64,000 nt of DNA. It comes from Variovorax boronicumulans. Its GTDB lineage: Bacteria > Pseudomonadota > Gammaproteobacteria > Burkholderiales > Burkholderiaceae_C. This document shows, one piece after another, positions 10,235-18,474 of this stretch (position 1 is the stretch's first letter; each line of letters begins with the position of its first letter). Both the position numbers and the translations under genes were made by a program. Location: the NCBI RefSeq assembly GCF_019352895.1, contig NZ_JAAAFX010000009.1, positions 186,001 through 250,000 on the forward strand. The letters are read 5' to 3'. The notes beneath the pieces were generated by a model. It worked only from the letters and a program-made list of their open reading frames with translations, was not told where the DNA came from and ran no database searches.

Positions 10235-11536
10235 TCAGCCGTGGCGCAGGCAGAAATGCGAAGGCGCCGGGGCCGGTGCATCGGCATGGGCGGCCTTGGC
10301 GGCCTGTGCGAGTCCGGCGATGAAGCTCGTGATGCTCGCCGTGCGCAGCGGCGTGAAAGGAATGCCCAGCCGCGTGCACTGGTGCTTGAGGTTGGTCGCC
10401 GAATCGTGGTCGATGCAGTCGACGGGAAACATCACGCGGTCGGCCCAGGCGATGGCGGATGCGAGCTGGCCCTTGCGATCTTCGAGGCCGCCGTCGTGCC
10501 GGCGCAGCTCTCCCTCTGCGCGTTCGACGAACTCGCGGATCGCCACCGCTGAACTGGGGCGCCCGCCGACATAGAGGATGCGCAGACCGCGCAGGCTGGA
10601 GACCACCGGCGACGCCGTGTCGCTGTCTGCATCGAGCAGGTGATGCCACTGCGTGTTCGATGCCTGCACCTCGTCGGCCAGGCGCTGCAGCTCGGTGTGC
10701 ATGTGCGCGAGGTCCTCGCGCAGCCGCTGGTTCTCGCCAGCGGTGTGCAGCGCGGTCGACTCCGCGCGCTCGCGTCGTTCGGTCTGCAGCGCGACCCAGC
10801 TGGCGTCCTGCTCGCGGGGCGCACCCGGTGAGGCCAGCGATGCCAGCCGTTCGCGCGCGTCCTTCGACGCGACCGCCAGCAGCTGGTGCGCCTGTTCCAG
10901 CCGATCGTGCGAATCCACCAGCCGGTGGTAGCGGCCCTGCAACTGCTCCAGTTGTGCGCGCAGCGTGGCGTTGTCCGCTTCCAGCGCCACGCGTTGGCGA
11001 ATGTCGGTACGGGTCGAGGTGCCCATGAGGTGCGACAGCATGTGGACTTCGCCGAAGACATGCTGGCGCAGCGAAGGGCCGGTGTGGCGATGCGACAGCA
11101 CCGCCCAGTAGGCGCCGGGCACTTCGCCCCGGCGCAGGCAGTCGTGCCACAGCGTCTCTATGGCCTGCTCGTCCCGGGCCTTGGCAAAGCGCTTGACCAC
11201 GGGGTCGTACCGACGGTCCAGCGCCTTGTGCAGCGCGCGCGCGGCCTGCGCATGCGTGCCCGCGAGCCGCACCGCCTCGTGGTGCACCTGCAGTTCGCTG
11301 GCATCGCCGAGGTCGACGAAGGCGCCGACGACCTTGCGCAGTTCCGCGTCGGTCAGGCAGGTACCGACCACCGAGCAGTGCAGGTGCGTGTCGAGGTCGG
11401 CCAGCCGGACACGGCCGGCCTTGCCGGCCTCGTCCGTGGCCTCCACCGGGTCGGCCGGTCCGGACCCCTGCACGGGATGTGATCCGCCTTCATGCAGGGC
11501 GTAGGTGTACTTGGGGCGAAAGACAGGGGGCGTCAT
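10235..11536 (-). CDS. DUF2325 domain-containing protein
   Basis: A 433-residue protein with a C-terminal DUF2325 domain (about 325-410; ILYVGGRPSS, then DRVMFPVDCIDHDSATNLK). A long charged helical middle region (about 190-310), rich in Glu, Arg, Gln and Leu, looks like a coiled coil. The N-terminal third is conserved among related proteins but has no named domain. DUF2325 has no established biochemical function. I start it at the ATG at 11536; the frame runs on without a domain. It is divergent from a molybdopterin-binding gene, with a Mo-box candidate between the two. It ends about 35 bases from the end of the aldehyde dehydrogenase gene. Confidence 0.8.
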   Translation of the reverse strand: MTPPVFRPKYTYALHEGGSHPVQGSGPADPVEATDEAGKAGRVRLADLDTHLHCSVVGTCLTDAELRKVVGAFVDLGDASELQVHHEAVRLAGTHAQAARALHKALDRRYDPVVKRFAKARDEQAIETLWHDCLRRGEVPGAYWAVLSHRHTGPSLRQHVFGEVHMLSHLMGTSTRTDIRQRVALEADNATLRAQLEQLQGRYHRLVDSHDRLEQAHQLLAVASKDARERLASLASPGAPREQDASWVALQTERRERAESTALHTAGENQRLREDLAHMHTELQRLADEVQASNTQWHHLLDADSDTASPVVSSLRGLRILYVGGRPSSAVAIREFVERAEGELRRHDGGLEDRKGQLASAIAWADRVMFPVDCIDHDSATNLKHQCTRLGIPFTPLRTASITSFIAGLAQAAKAAHADAPAPAPSHFCLRHG

Positions 11537-11602
11537 GCGGGACTTTCGTGGACAGCGAGCGCGCGGGGACGGGACCGCGCACGGCGTGCCGGCTCCTCGA
11601 TG

Positions 11603-11626
11603 CGAAATATACGACTGGATATAACG
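11603..11626. promoter_or_regulatory. Mo-box (ModE-type operator) candidate
   Basis: CGAAATATA, a 6-base spacer and GATATAACG match the ModE operator pattern as I recall it, CG-N-TATATA-N6-TATATA-N-CG, with one mismatch per arm. It stands out as an AT-rich block in GC-rich DNA, 67 bases before the DUF2325 gene and about 135 bases before the molybdopterin-binding gene. Either or both could be controlled by molybdate. No modE gene is in the window. Confidence 0.5.
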
Positions 11627-11760
11627 TAACGCAACGCGAGCGCCTGGGTCGACACGCGAGCGTGTCGGCGTGCCAAGAGGGCGGACACAGCGGCCCGGCA
11701 TGCCGCTTCGATGGCCCAGGCGTGCGGACGAACCTAAACTCCGGCACAGAAAGCCCACCC

Positions 11761-12291
11761 ATGTCCGAGCCGACAATTTCCACACCGTCCGCACCCGCCG
11801 CCCTGCGCGTGGTCGGCATCCTGCCGACGCCTCAGGCGCTGGCCTGGGCGGACATTGCCGCGCTGCCTCGGCGGGAAGTGGGTCCGCTGGCGGTCGTCTG
11901 CATGACGGGCCGACAGGTGCGCGCCGAGCGCACCTACGCCGGGCCGCTGCTCAAGGACCTGCTGGCGCACTGCGGCCTGGCGGGCCTGCCGCGCCCGCGC
12001 CTCAAGCAGTCGCTGGTGCTCTGCCGCGCCGCCGACGGCTACCGCGCCATCTTCACCTGGCACGAGCTGTTCAACACCCGGGTGGGCGAGGGCGTGCTCG
12101 TGGTGCAGGAGCGCGGCGGCGAAAGTGCAGGCGAGGCCGCCGACGAGCGCCTGACGCTGATCTCCGCGGAAGACCTCCGAGGCGGCCCGCGCAACCTGCA
12201 GCGGCTGGTCTCGGTCGAGCTGGCGGTGCTGCCGGGCGAGGGCGGCCTCAGCGCCCTTCCTTCTGGTCCAGGCTCAGCCGGTCGGACATGA
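11761..12291 (+). CDS. Molybdopterin-binding (oxidoreductase-like) small protein
   Basis: A 176-residue protein that resembles the stand-alone, shortened sulfite-oxidase-fold molybdopterin-binding domain found in many proteobacteria. The visible family features are the VVCMTGRQVRAERTYAGPLLKDLL segment (split here as VVCMTGR and TYAGPLLKDLL), the DGYRAIFTWHELFN region and the GGPRNLQRLVSVEL end. Cys47 (VVC) is near where the molybdenum-ligating cysteine would lie, but a catalytic role is not proven for this short form. No signal peptide is seen. Its last 44 bases overlap the convergent LysR gene. The Mo-box candidate upstream supports a link to molybdenum. Confidence 0.7.
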   Translation: MSEPTISTPSAPAALRVVGILPTPQALAWADIAALPRREVGPLAVVCMTGRQVRAERTYAGPLLKDLLAHCGLAGLPRPRLKQSLVLCRAADGYRAIFTWHELFNTRVGEGVLVVQERGGESAGEAADERLTLISAEDLRGGPRNLQRLVSVELAVLPGEGGLSALPSGPGSAGRT

Positions 12292-13159
12292 AGTCCAGGA
12301 ACGCGCGGATCTTGCTCGGCATGCCCTTGCGGCTCAGCACCAGGGCCGTGGCATGCATCGAGGGGCTCTCCCAGTCCTTGAGCACCCGGCGCAGCCGTCC
12401 CGAGCGCAGGTCGTTGGCGCACATCACGTTGGGCAGCATGCTGAGCCCCACGTGGCCGATCGCCATCTCGCGCGCGATCGAGATGTTGTTCACCACCACC
12501 TTGCCCTCGATGTGCGCGAAGCGGTGCGTGGCCTCGTTGCGCAGCGTCCAGATGCCGTCCGCGCGCTGCTGCGTGGTGATGATGCAGTCGTGCCGGTGCA
12601 GCTCGTCCACCGACAGCGGCACGCCGCGGCGTTCGAGGTATTCGGGGCTGGCGTAGACGCCGCGCGTGATCGTCGCGATGCGCCGGTAGGTGAGTTCCGT
12701 GTCCTTGAGCGGCCCCAGCTGGATCGTGAGGTCGTAGGGGTCTTCCCTTGGATTGACCGCGCGGCTGTTCACGTCGACTTCCAGTTCCAGCTCCGGATAG
12801 GCCAGCACGAACTCCGCGATCGCCTTGCCGATCCACGACACGCCGAAGTCGATCGGGATGCTCACCCGCAGCGCGCCGCGCATCGCGGTCTGCAGTTGCA
12901 GCGTCTCGAGGCCTGCCTGTTCGACCTCGTCGACCACACGCCGGCAGTGCTCGTAGAAACGCGCGCCGATCTCGGTGGTCGTGAGGCGACGCTGGCCCTT
13001 CTTCAGCAGCACCGTGCCCACCTGTTGCTCGAGTTGGGTGAGCTTGCGGCTGATGGTGGATTTGGGCATGTCGAGTTCCGCCGCCGCGCGCGTGATGCTC
13101 TGCGCGTTCACGACGTCGTAGAACAGTCGAAGCGAATTCAGATCCAGTTTTTCGGCCAT
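12248..13159 (-). CDS. LysR family transcriptional regulator
   Basis: A 303-residue LysR regulator. The N-terminal winged helix (about 1-65) reads LNSLRLFYDVVNAQSITRAA and PKSTISRKLTQLE; the effector domain follows from about 90. It belongs to the group with a short DNA-binding start like AaeR/YafC. It is divergent from the ABC importer operon, and two perfect inverted repeats stand in the gap, so it probably regulates that operon in response to a pathway metabolite. The ATG at 13159 is chosen because the helix-turn-helix begins there. Its 3' end overlaps the molybdopterin-binding gene. Confidence 0.9.
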   Translation of the reverse strand: MAEKLDLNSLRLFYDVVNAQSITRAAAELDMPKSTISRKLTQLEQQVGTVLLKKGQRRLTTTEIGARFYEHCRRVVDEVEQAGLETLQLQTAMRGALRVSIPIDFGVSWIGKAIAEFVLAYPELELEVDVNSRAVNPREDPYDLTIQLGPLKDTELTYRRIATITRGVYASPEYLERRGVPLSVDELHRHDCIITTQQRADGIWTLRNEATHRFAHIEGKVVVNNISIAREMAIGHVGLSMLPNVMCANDLRSGRLRRVLKDWESPSMHATALVLSRKGMPSKIRAFLDFMSDRLSLDQKEGR

Positions 13160-13232
13160 GGCCCGGGTGTCTCTCTCGTGTGCTGAAACAGGCGCCGAGC
13201 GTAGTCGACATCGCCGCCCGTGGGGACTTCGT

Positions 13233-13293
13233 GCGTTCCACCGCTGGAACGCCCCGTCCAGATCTGACCCTATTCGGAACGCAGGCCCGTTCC
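13233..13293. promoter_or_regulatory. LysR operator candidates before the ABC importer operon
   Basis: Two perfect inverted repeats share the GGAACG/CGTTCC core. The first is GCGTTCCA-N4-TGGAACGC (13233-13252); the second is GGAACG-N6-CGTTCC (13276-13293). They lie 87-147 bases before the importer gene and 74-134 bases from the LysR start. A pair of sites in a divergent gap is the usual recognition/activation arrangement of LysR regulators. Confidence 0.55.
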
Positions 13294-13379
13294 TACCATT
13301 TGCCCACAAACGAGACAAAGCGCGCGGCCCCTGGTGCAGAGGCAGCGCCCCGGATTCATCACAAGACGGAGACAAGCCA

Positions 13380-14381
13380 ATGAACAGACACGCACTGTCG
13401 CGCCGGACGCTGCTTCGGGCCGCCTCGGCCTGGGCACCCGCCTCGGTCCTGGGCCTGGGCACGCTGGCCGCGCGCACCGCGGCCGCCCAGCCGGCCCTCA
13501 AATGGGCCAACCTCGCACCCGGCTTCACCACGCTGCTGACCGACTACATGGTGGCCAAGGAGCTGGACAAGGCCAACGGGCTGCAGCTGGGAAAACCCAC
13601 GTCGTACACCGCGGTCACCACCTACTACAACGACTTCGTCGCGGGCAACTACGACATCTGCATCGGCAGCTGGGACACCTTCGCCTCGCGCCACCTCGCG
13701 GGCGTGCCGCTGCAGTACGTGTGCTCGGTGACCACCGGCAACATGATCAACATCATCACCCAGGCCAAGGGTCCGGCGACGATCCAGGCGCTCAAGGGCA
13801 AGACCCTGGCGGCGCCGCAGTCGACCGGCACCTACCGGATGATGCGCGCCGTGGTCAAGGAGCTCGCGGGCATCGACCTCGAAAGCCATGCGGTGGTGCA
13901 GAACGTGGACAACCCCGCGGCCTCGGTCACGCTGGTGATGGCCAACCGCGCTGATGCCGGCCTGACCTGGGAGCCCAACGTCTCGGTCGGCCTGGCACGC
14001 GTGCCCGACATGCGCGTGCTCTACAACGCCGGCGAGGAGTACCGCCGCCGCGTGAACCTCGACCTGCCCTACTTCGGCGTGGCGGTGCGCAAGGACGCCA
14101 TCGCGCGCGATCCGACGCTGGTGGCACGGCTCAACAAGGCCTTCGCGCAGTGCATCGACGGCATCACCGGCAAGACCGAAGAGGCGGTGGCCATCGCCGG
14201 CGCCAACTCGGGCATCCCGCCCGAGGTGCTCAAGACCGCGATCGCCTCCAAGCGGCTGGAGTTCAAGCACACCTCGATGCAGACCGAGGAGGGCCGCCGC
14301 AGCATCCGCACGGCCAACGAGTTCCTGGTGCGCAATGGCGCGCTGCCCAAGGTGGTCGACAACGGGTTCTTCGCAGAATGA
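13380..14381 (+). CDS. ABC transporter substrate-binding protein, NitT/TauT (NMT1) type
   Basis: A 333-residue periplasmic binding protein. The N-terminus SRRTLLRAAS with a following hydrophobic stretch and AQPA looks like a Tat-type signal peptide (about 1-38). The mature part resembles the NMT1/TauA fold that binds nitrate, sulfonates, thiamine precursors or aromatic acids. It heads a three-gene importer operon and overlaps the permease gene by ATGA. The leader GGAGACAAGCC stands just before the ATG. The ligand is not predictable from sequence, but the CoA-ligase and beta-oxidation genes downstream suggest a carboxylic acid. Confidence 0.85.
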   Translation: MNRHALSRRTLLRAASAWAPASVLGLGTLAARTAAAQPALKWANLAPGFTTLLTDYMVAKELDKANGLQLGKPTSYTAVTTYYNDFVAGNYDICIGSWDTFASRHLAGVPLQYVCSVTTGNMINIITQAKGPATIQALKGKTLAAPQSTGTYRMMRAVVKELAGIDLESHAVVQNVDNPAASVTLVMANRADAGLTWEPNVSVGLARVPDMRVLYNAGEEYRRRVNLDLPYFGVAVRKDAIARDPTLVARLNKAFAQCIDGITGKTEEAVAIAGANSGIPPEVLKTAIASKRLEFKHTSMQTEEGRRSIRTANEFLVRNGALPKVVDNGFFAE

Positions 14382-15232
14382 AACAGGCCGACATCCAGAT
14401 CCCCGGCGCGGCCAAGCCCGCGGCCTCCGTGTCGGCGCGCAAGCCGCCGACCACCGCCGCCATCGTGACGCCGAAGCCGCGCGACCGCAGCGACCTCAGG
14501 GCGCTCGCCGTGGTGGTGGTGCTCATCTTCGCCGCGATGGAGATCGGCAGCTGGTACGTGCCCGACTACGTGATGCCTTCGCCGGTGGTCATCGCCAAGG
14601 CGCTGGGCCAGCTGCTGAGCACCGACCTGCTGCACGTCGCGATCACCCTGGGCCGGCTCTGCGTGGCCATCGTGTTCTCGGCCTTCGTCGGCGTCGCGAT
14701 CGGCCTGCTCATGGGCACCTCGAAGAAGGTCGGGCCCTACCTCAAGGCGCTGGTGGTGGTCGACACCGGCATCCCCGCGCTGTCGTGGATGCTGCTGGCG
14801 GTGTTCTGGTTCAAGGACCCGGAGGCGCGGATCTTCTTCATCCTCACCGTGATCCTGCTGCCCTTCTATGCGCTCAACGTGTACGAAGGCGTGCGGGCCC
14901 TGTCCACCGACTGGGTCGACATGCTGGAGAGCTTCCGGCCGAGCCGCTGGCAGATGCTGCGCTACCTGGTGGCGCCACACATCGTGCCCTACATCTTCCT
15001 CACCACCAAGTCGGTGATCGGCTATGCGATCCGGATGGTGATCTTCGCGGAGCTGGTGGCCTCGGCCTTCGGCATCGGCTCGCGCATGAGCTTCGCGCAG
15101 TCGACCTTCCGCATCGACCAGGTGCTGGCCTGGACCGTGCTGCTGGTGGTTCTCAACCTGGTGATTCAGTGGATCGCCACCCTGGCCGAGGCACGCTTCC
15201 TCGGCTGGCGCAAGGAAGCGAAGGTGCGCTGA
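14378..15232 (+). CDS. ABC transporter permease, NitT/TauT family
   Basis: A 284-residue inner-membrane protein. A proline-rich cytoplasmic head of about 40 residues precedes roughly six membrane helices. The EAA-type loop that contacts the ATPase reads around MLESFRPSRWQMLRYL near residue 190. It shares ATGA with the binding-protein gene upstream and TGATG with the ATPase gene downstream, so the three are translationally coupled. Confidence 0.88.
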   Translation: MKQADIQIPGAAKPAASVSARKPPTTAAIVTPKPRDRSDLRALAVVVVLIFAAMEIGSWYVPDYVMPSPVVIAKALGQLLSTDLLHVAITLGRLCVAIVFSAFVGVAIGLLMGTSKKVGPYLKALVVVDTGIPALSWMLLAVFWFKDPEARIFFILTVILLPFYALNVYEGVRALSTDWVDMLESFRPSRWQMLRYLVAPHIVPYIFLTTKSVIGYAIRMVIFAELVASAFGIGSRMSFAQSTFRIDQVLAWTVLLVVLNLVIQWIATLAEARFLGWRKEAKVR

Positions 15233-16041
15233 TGACGACCGTCCACACCCCCCTGATCGAGCTGCGCGACGTCAGCAAGCGCTTCGGCAGCCACACCGCG
15301 ATCGACCACCTGTCGATGGAAGTGCGCGAAGGCGAGACCGTCGCACTGCTGGGTCAGACCGGCGCCGGCAAGAGCACCGTGATGTCGCTGCTCATGGGCA
15401 CCTCTTCGGCCGACGACGGCACGGTGCGCGTGGCCGGCGCCGACCCGGCCCGCGACTTCGTGGCGCTGCGCGGCAAGCTGGCCGTGAGCTTCCAGACCGA
15501 CCGGCTGCTGCCCTGGCGCACCGCGCAGGAGAACGTCGAGCTCGGCCTGCTGCTGCTCAACCGGCCGCGCGCCGAAGCCCGCGAACGCGCGGCGCAATGG
15601 CTGCAGCGCGTGAAGCTGGGCGATGCCGGCCACAAGTACCCGGCCGAGCTCTCGGGCGGCATGCGGCAGCGGGTGTCGCTGGCGCGCGCCCTGGCGGTCG
15701 ACCCGGCGCTGGTGCTGCTCGACGAGTCCTTCAGCCAGCTCGACCACGTGACCTCGCAGACCCTGCGCCGCGACTTCGCCGAGATCGTGCGCGAGCAGCG
15801 CAAGACCTGCGTCTTCGTCACCCACCGCATCGAGGACGCGCTCGAGATCGCCGACCGCATCCTGGTGCTGGCCGCGCCGGCGCGCGTCTGCCTCGAGCTG
15901 TCGGTGAGCGCCGCGCAGCGCCAGGACGCGGCCTGCATGGCGCGCATGCACCAGCAGATCGAGCGCGCCATCGGCGGCGATATGGACGTCTCGGCCGACG
16001 CCGAATCCACCCCTTCTTCATTCACGACCACAGAGCACTAA
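15232..16041 (+). CDS. ABC transporter ATP-binding protein, NitT/TauT family
   Basis: A 269-residue ATPase subunit. The Walker A motif is GQTGAGKST (about 39-47), the Q-loop is SFQTDRLLPW, the signature is LSGGMRQRVS (about 139), Walker B is ALVLLDESF with the catalytic Glu, and the switch is VTHR. It powers the importer encoded by the two preceding genes. The C-terminal 45 residues beyond the core are not conserved in the family. An enoyl-CoA hydratase gene follows 18 bases later, which ties uptake to catabolism. Confidence 0.93.
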   Translation: MTTVHTPLIELRDVSKRFGSHTAIDHLSMEVREGETVALLGQTGAGKSTVMSLLMGTSSADDGTVRVAGADPARDFVALRGKLAVSFQTDRLLPWRTAQENVELGLLLLNRPRAEARERAAQWLQRVKLGDAGHKYPAELSGGMRQRVSLARALAVDPALVLLDESFSQLDHVTSQTLRRDFAEIVREQRKTCVFVTHRIEDALEIADRILVLAAPARVCLELSVSAAQRQDAACMARMHQQIERAIGGDMDVSADAESTPSSFTTTEH

Positions 16042-16059
16042 GAGAAAGCGAAACTTCCC

Positions 16060-16854
16060 ATGAGCTACCAGGACATCATCGTCGAGCAGGTGGAGGGCTG
16101 GCTGGAGGTCACCATCCACCGGCCCGAAAAAATGAACTCGCTGCGCGAGACCACCGCCGAGGAGATCCTCGACGCGCTGGGCGAGGCCGAGTCGAAGCGC
16201 GAGATCGCCGCCGTGATCCTGCGCGGCAGCGACAAGGCCTTCTGCACCGGCATCGACACCAGCGAATTCACCATCGGCGACAACGAGTACTTCGACTTCT
16301 ATCGCAAGCGCCGGCGCGCGCGCAAGGTCAACGAGCTGTTCCGTTCGCTGCCCGGCTACAGCAAGCCCATCATCAGCGCCATCGAGGGCTTCGCGCTCGG
16401 CGGCGGCCTCGAGCTGGCGCTGGTGGGCGACATGATCGTGGCCGGCGCCAACGCCAAGTTCGGCCTGCCCGAGATCCGCCTGGGCCTGATGCCCGGCGGT
16501 GGCGGCACGCAGACGCTGCCACGCCTGATCGGCCCCGCGCTGGCCAAGGAACTGATGTGGACCGGCCGCCGCATCAGCGCGGCCGAGGCGCGCGAGTACC
16601 GGCTGGTCAACCATGTGACCGAGGCCGGCCAGGCGATCGAGAAGGCGCGCGAGCTGGCCCGCACCATCGCCGGCAACGCACCGCTGTCAGTGATGTTCAC
16701 CAAGTCCGTGATCGACCGCGGCATGGACCTGCCGCTGGCCGAAGGCATGGCCGCCGAAGGCGACGTGTCCTTCATGTTGTATTTCACCCAGGACCGCAAG
16801 GAAGGCCTCAGCGCCTTCCGTGAAAAGCGCAGCCCTGGTTTCCGAGGAGAGTGA
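16060..16854 (+). CDS. Enoyl-CoA hydratase/isomerase family protein
   Basis: A 264-residue crotonase-fold enzyme. The oxyanion-hole segments are visible at GSDKAFCTGIDTSEF (about 63-77) and AIEGFALGGGLELALVGD (about 108-125), and PEIRLGLMPGGGGTQTLPRLIG follows (split in the family as PEIRLGL and GGGGTQ). The Glu pair expected of a hydratase falls around ELAL and PEIRLG. It would hydrate a 2-enoyl-CoA in a beta-oxidation-like route. It sits between the importer and the aldolase-type thiolase gene, which starts 3 bases after its stop. Confidence 0.88.
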   Translation: MSYQDIIVEQVEGWLEVTIHRPEKMNSLRETTAEEILDALGEAESKREIAAVILRGSDKAFCTGIDTSEFTIGDNEYFDFYRKRRRARKVNELFRSLPGYSKPIISAIEGFALGGGLELALVGDMIVAGANAKFGLPEIRLGLMPGGGGTQTLPRLIGPALAKELMWTGRRISAAEAREYRLVNHVTEAGQAIEKARELARTIAGNAPLSVMFTKSVIDRGMDLPLAEGMAAEGDVSFMLYFTQDRKEGLSAFREKRSPGFRGE

Positions 16855-16857
16855 GAG

Positions 16858-18024
16858 ATGAAGAAAAGAGACATCGTGATCGGCGGCTATGCCGAGACCG
16901 CCATCGACTTCAAGACCGGCCGCAGCGCCTACGACCTGGCGGGCGAAGCACTCGACCAACTGCTGGAGCGCACCGGCATCGACCGGAGCGAGATTGACGG
17001 CCTGTCGGTGACCACCGCGTTGTCGGAGGCGCAGAACCCCTTCTTCGCGGTCTACATGACCGAGGCGCTGGGCATCACGCCGACCTGGCTCAACTACGGC
17101 GGCATCGGCGGCTGCTCGGCCACCGGCGGCGTGGCGCGCGCCATGTCGGCCATCCGCGACGGCATGTGCAAGCTGGCGGTCGTGATGTCGTCCGACGCGC
17201 CCAGCTCCGACTGGCGTTCCAACTACGGCGCCTACCGCAGCGAGTTCCAGGACCCGCCCGGCGTGCAGGGCCCGCCCGCGACCTTCGGCCTGCTGATGAG
17301 CCGCTACATCCACCAGTACGGCCTGGACCCCGAGGCGCTGGGCAAGATCGCCATCACCCAGCGCGCCCACGCACTGCACAACCCCAACGGCTACAAGAAG
17401 TTCCAGAAGGAACTCACGATGGAGGAGTACCTGAAGTCGCGCGTCATCTCCGACCCGCTGCGCGTGCTCGACAGCGTGATGTTCTGCGACGGCGCCAACG
17501 CCTTCATCGTCACCACCGAGGAGAACGCCAAGCGCCTGGGGCTGAAGAAGATGGTCTACCCCGTGGCCTACGGCGAGGTCACCAACTTCAACGGCTCCGA
17601 TCCGCTGGCCGACATCACGCAGTCGGGCTTCACCAGGATCGGCCCCGAGGTGCTGCGCAAGGCCGGCCTCGCGCCCAAGGACGTGCGCATGTTCCAGCCC
17701 TACGACGACTTCACCATCGCCGTGATGATGCAGTTCGAAGCCTTCGGCTTCTGCGAGCGCGGCGAAGGCTCGGCCTACACGCTGCGCACCGACCTGTCCT
17801 TCAACGGCGACCTGCCGCTCAACACCGGTGGCGGCCAGATCTCGGCCGGCCAGCCCGGCCTGGCCAGCGGCGGCCTCAACCTGGCCGAGGCCGTGCGGCA
17901 GATGTTCGGCGAAGGCGGCAGCCGCCAGGTGCCCGACCCGCGCAACGCGCTGGTCACCGGCATCGGCGTGATCCCTTACGGCCGCAACTGGGGCACCAGT
18001 TCGGCCATGGTCCTGGAGGCATGA
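16858..18024 (+). CDS. Thiolase-fold protein, SCP2/Ltp2 aldolase type
   Basis: A 388-residue thiolase-superfamily protein. The first active-site strand reads GGCSATGG with Cys86. Where degradative thiolases have a histidine before the NxF/DCF segment, this protein has Tyr282 in PYDDFTI, and the last motif is GGGQISAGQPG (324-334). These features match the lipid-transfer-protein group, in which Ltp2 is a retro-aldolase that needs a DUF35 partner. Such a partner is encoded next, overlapping by ATGA. The likely reaction is retro-aldol cleavage of a 3-hydroxyacyl-CoA side chain to an aldehyde or ketone plus a short acyl-CoA. An ordinary thiolase function is less likely but not excluded. Confidence 0.75.
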   Translation: MKKRDIVIGGYAETAIDFKTGRSAYDLAGEALDQLLERTGIDRSEIDGLSVTTALSEAQNPFFAVYMTEALGITPTWLNYGGIGGCSATGGVARAMSAIRDGMCKLAVVMSSDAPSSDWRSNYGAYRSEFQDPPGVQGPPATFGLLMSRYIHQYGLDPEALGKIAITQRAHALHNPNGYKKFQKELTMEEYLKSRVISDPLRVLDSVMFCDGANAFIVTTEENAKRLGLKKMVYPVAYGEVTNFNGSDPLADITQSGFTRIGPEVLRKAGLAPKDVRMFQPYDDFTIAVMMQFEAFGFCERGEGSAYTLRTDLSFNGDLPLNTGGGQISAGQPGLASGGLNLAEAVRQMFGEGGSRQVPDPRNALVTGIGVIPYGRNWGTSSAMVLEA

Positions 18025-18467
18025 AGAACACCATGAGCGATACCACCCCCACCACGCCGGCCGCGCCGGTCCGTCCCGTGCCCCGGCAGGGCGTCTACGT
18101 CGACAGCAAGCCCTTCTGGGACGGCATTGCCCAGGGCAAGCTGGTGCTGCAGTACTGCACCGTCGCGAAGCGCTTCCAGCACTACCCCAAGCCGGTCAGC
18201 GGCTTCACCGGGCGCCGCACGCTCGAGTGGCGCGAGGTTGCCGGCACCGGCACCATCTACGCCTGCACCGTGGTGCGCATCCCGGGCCCGGGCGTCGAAG
18301 GCCGCATCCCGCTGTGCGTGGCCACGGTCGAGCTCGACGAGGGCGTGCGCATCATCGCCAACGTGCTGCGCTGCGCGCCAAGCGACCTGGCGATCGGCAA
18401 GCGGGTCCGGCTGGCGATCGACCAGCTGACGCCCGAGCAGGCCTACCCGGCCTTCGAACTGGCCTAG
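18021..18467 (+). CDS. DUF35 OB-fold protein, partner of the thiolase-fold protein
   Basis: A 148-residue protein of the DUF35/Zn-ribbon OB-fold family. The N-terminal helix and rubredoxin-like ribbon (about 20-55) are degenerate: the usual paired cysteines are reduced to one, in QYCTVAKRF. The OB-fold core (about 60-140) is normal, with GTGTIYACTVVR and VATVELDEGVRIIANV. Such proteins dock to SCP2-type thiolases and shape their active site. It starts at the ATG overlapping the thiolase stop, or at 18033. The tight coupling indicates a complex with the upstream gene product. Confidence 0.78.
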   Translation: MKNTMSDTTPTTPAAPVRPVPRQGVYVDSKPFWDGIAQGKLVLQYCTVAKRFQHYPKPVSGFTGRRTLEWREVAGTGTIYACTVVRIPGPGVEGRIPLCVATVELDEGVRIIANVLRCAPSDLAIGKRVRLAIDQLTPEQAYPAFELA

Positions 18468-18474
18468 GAACGTC

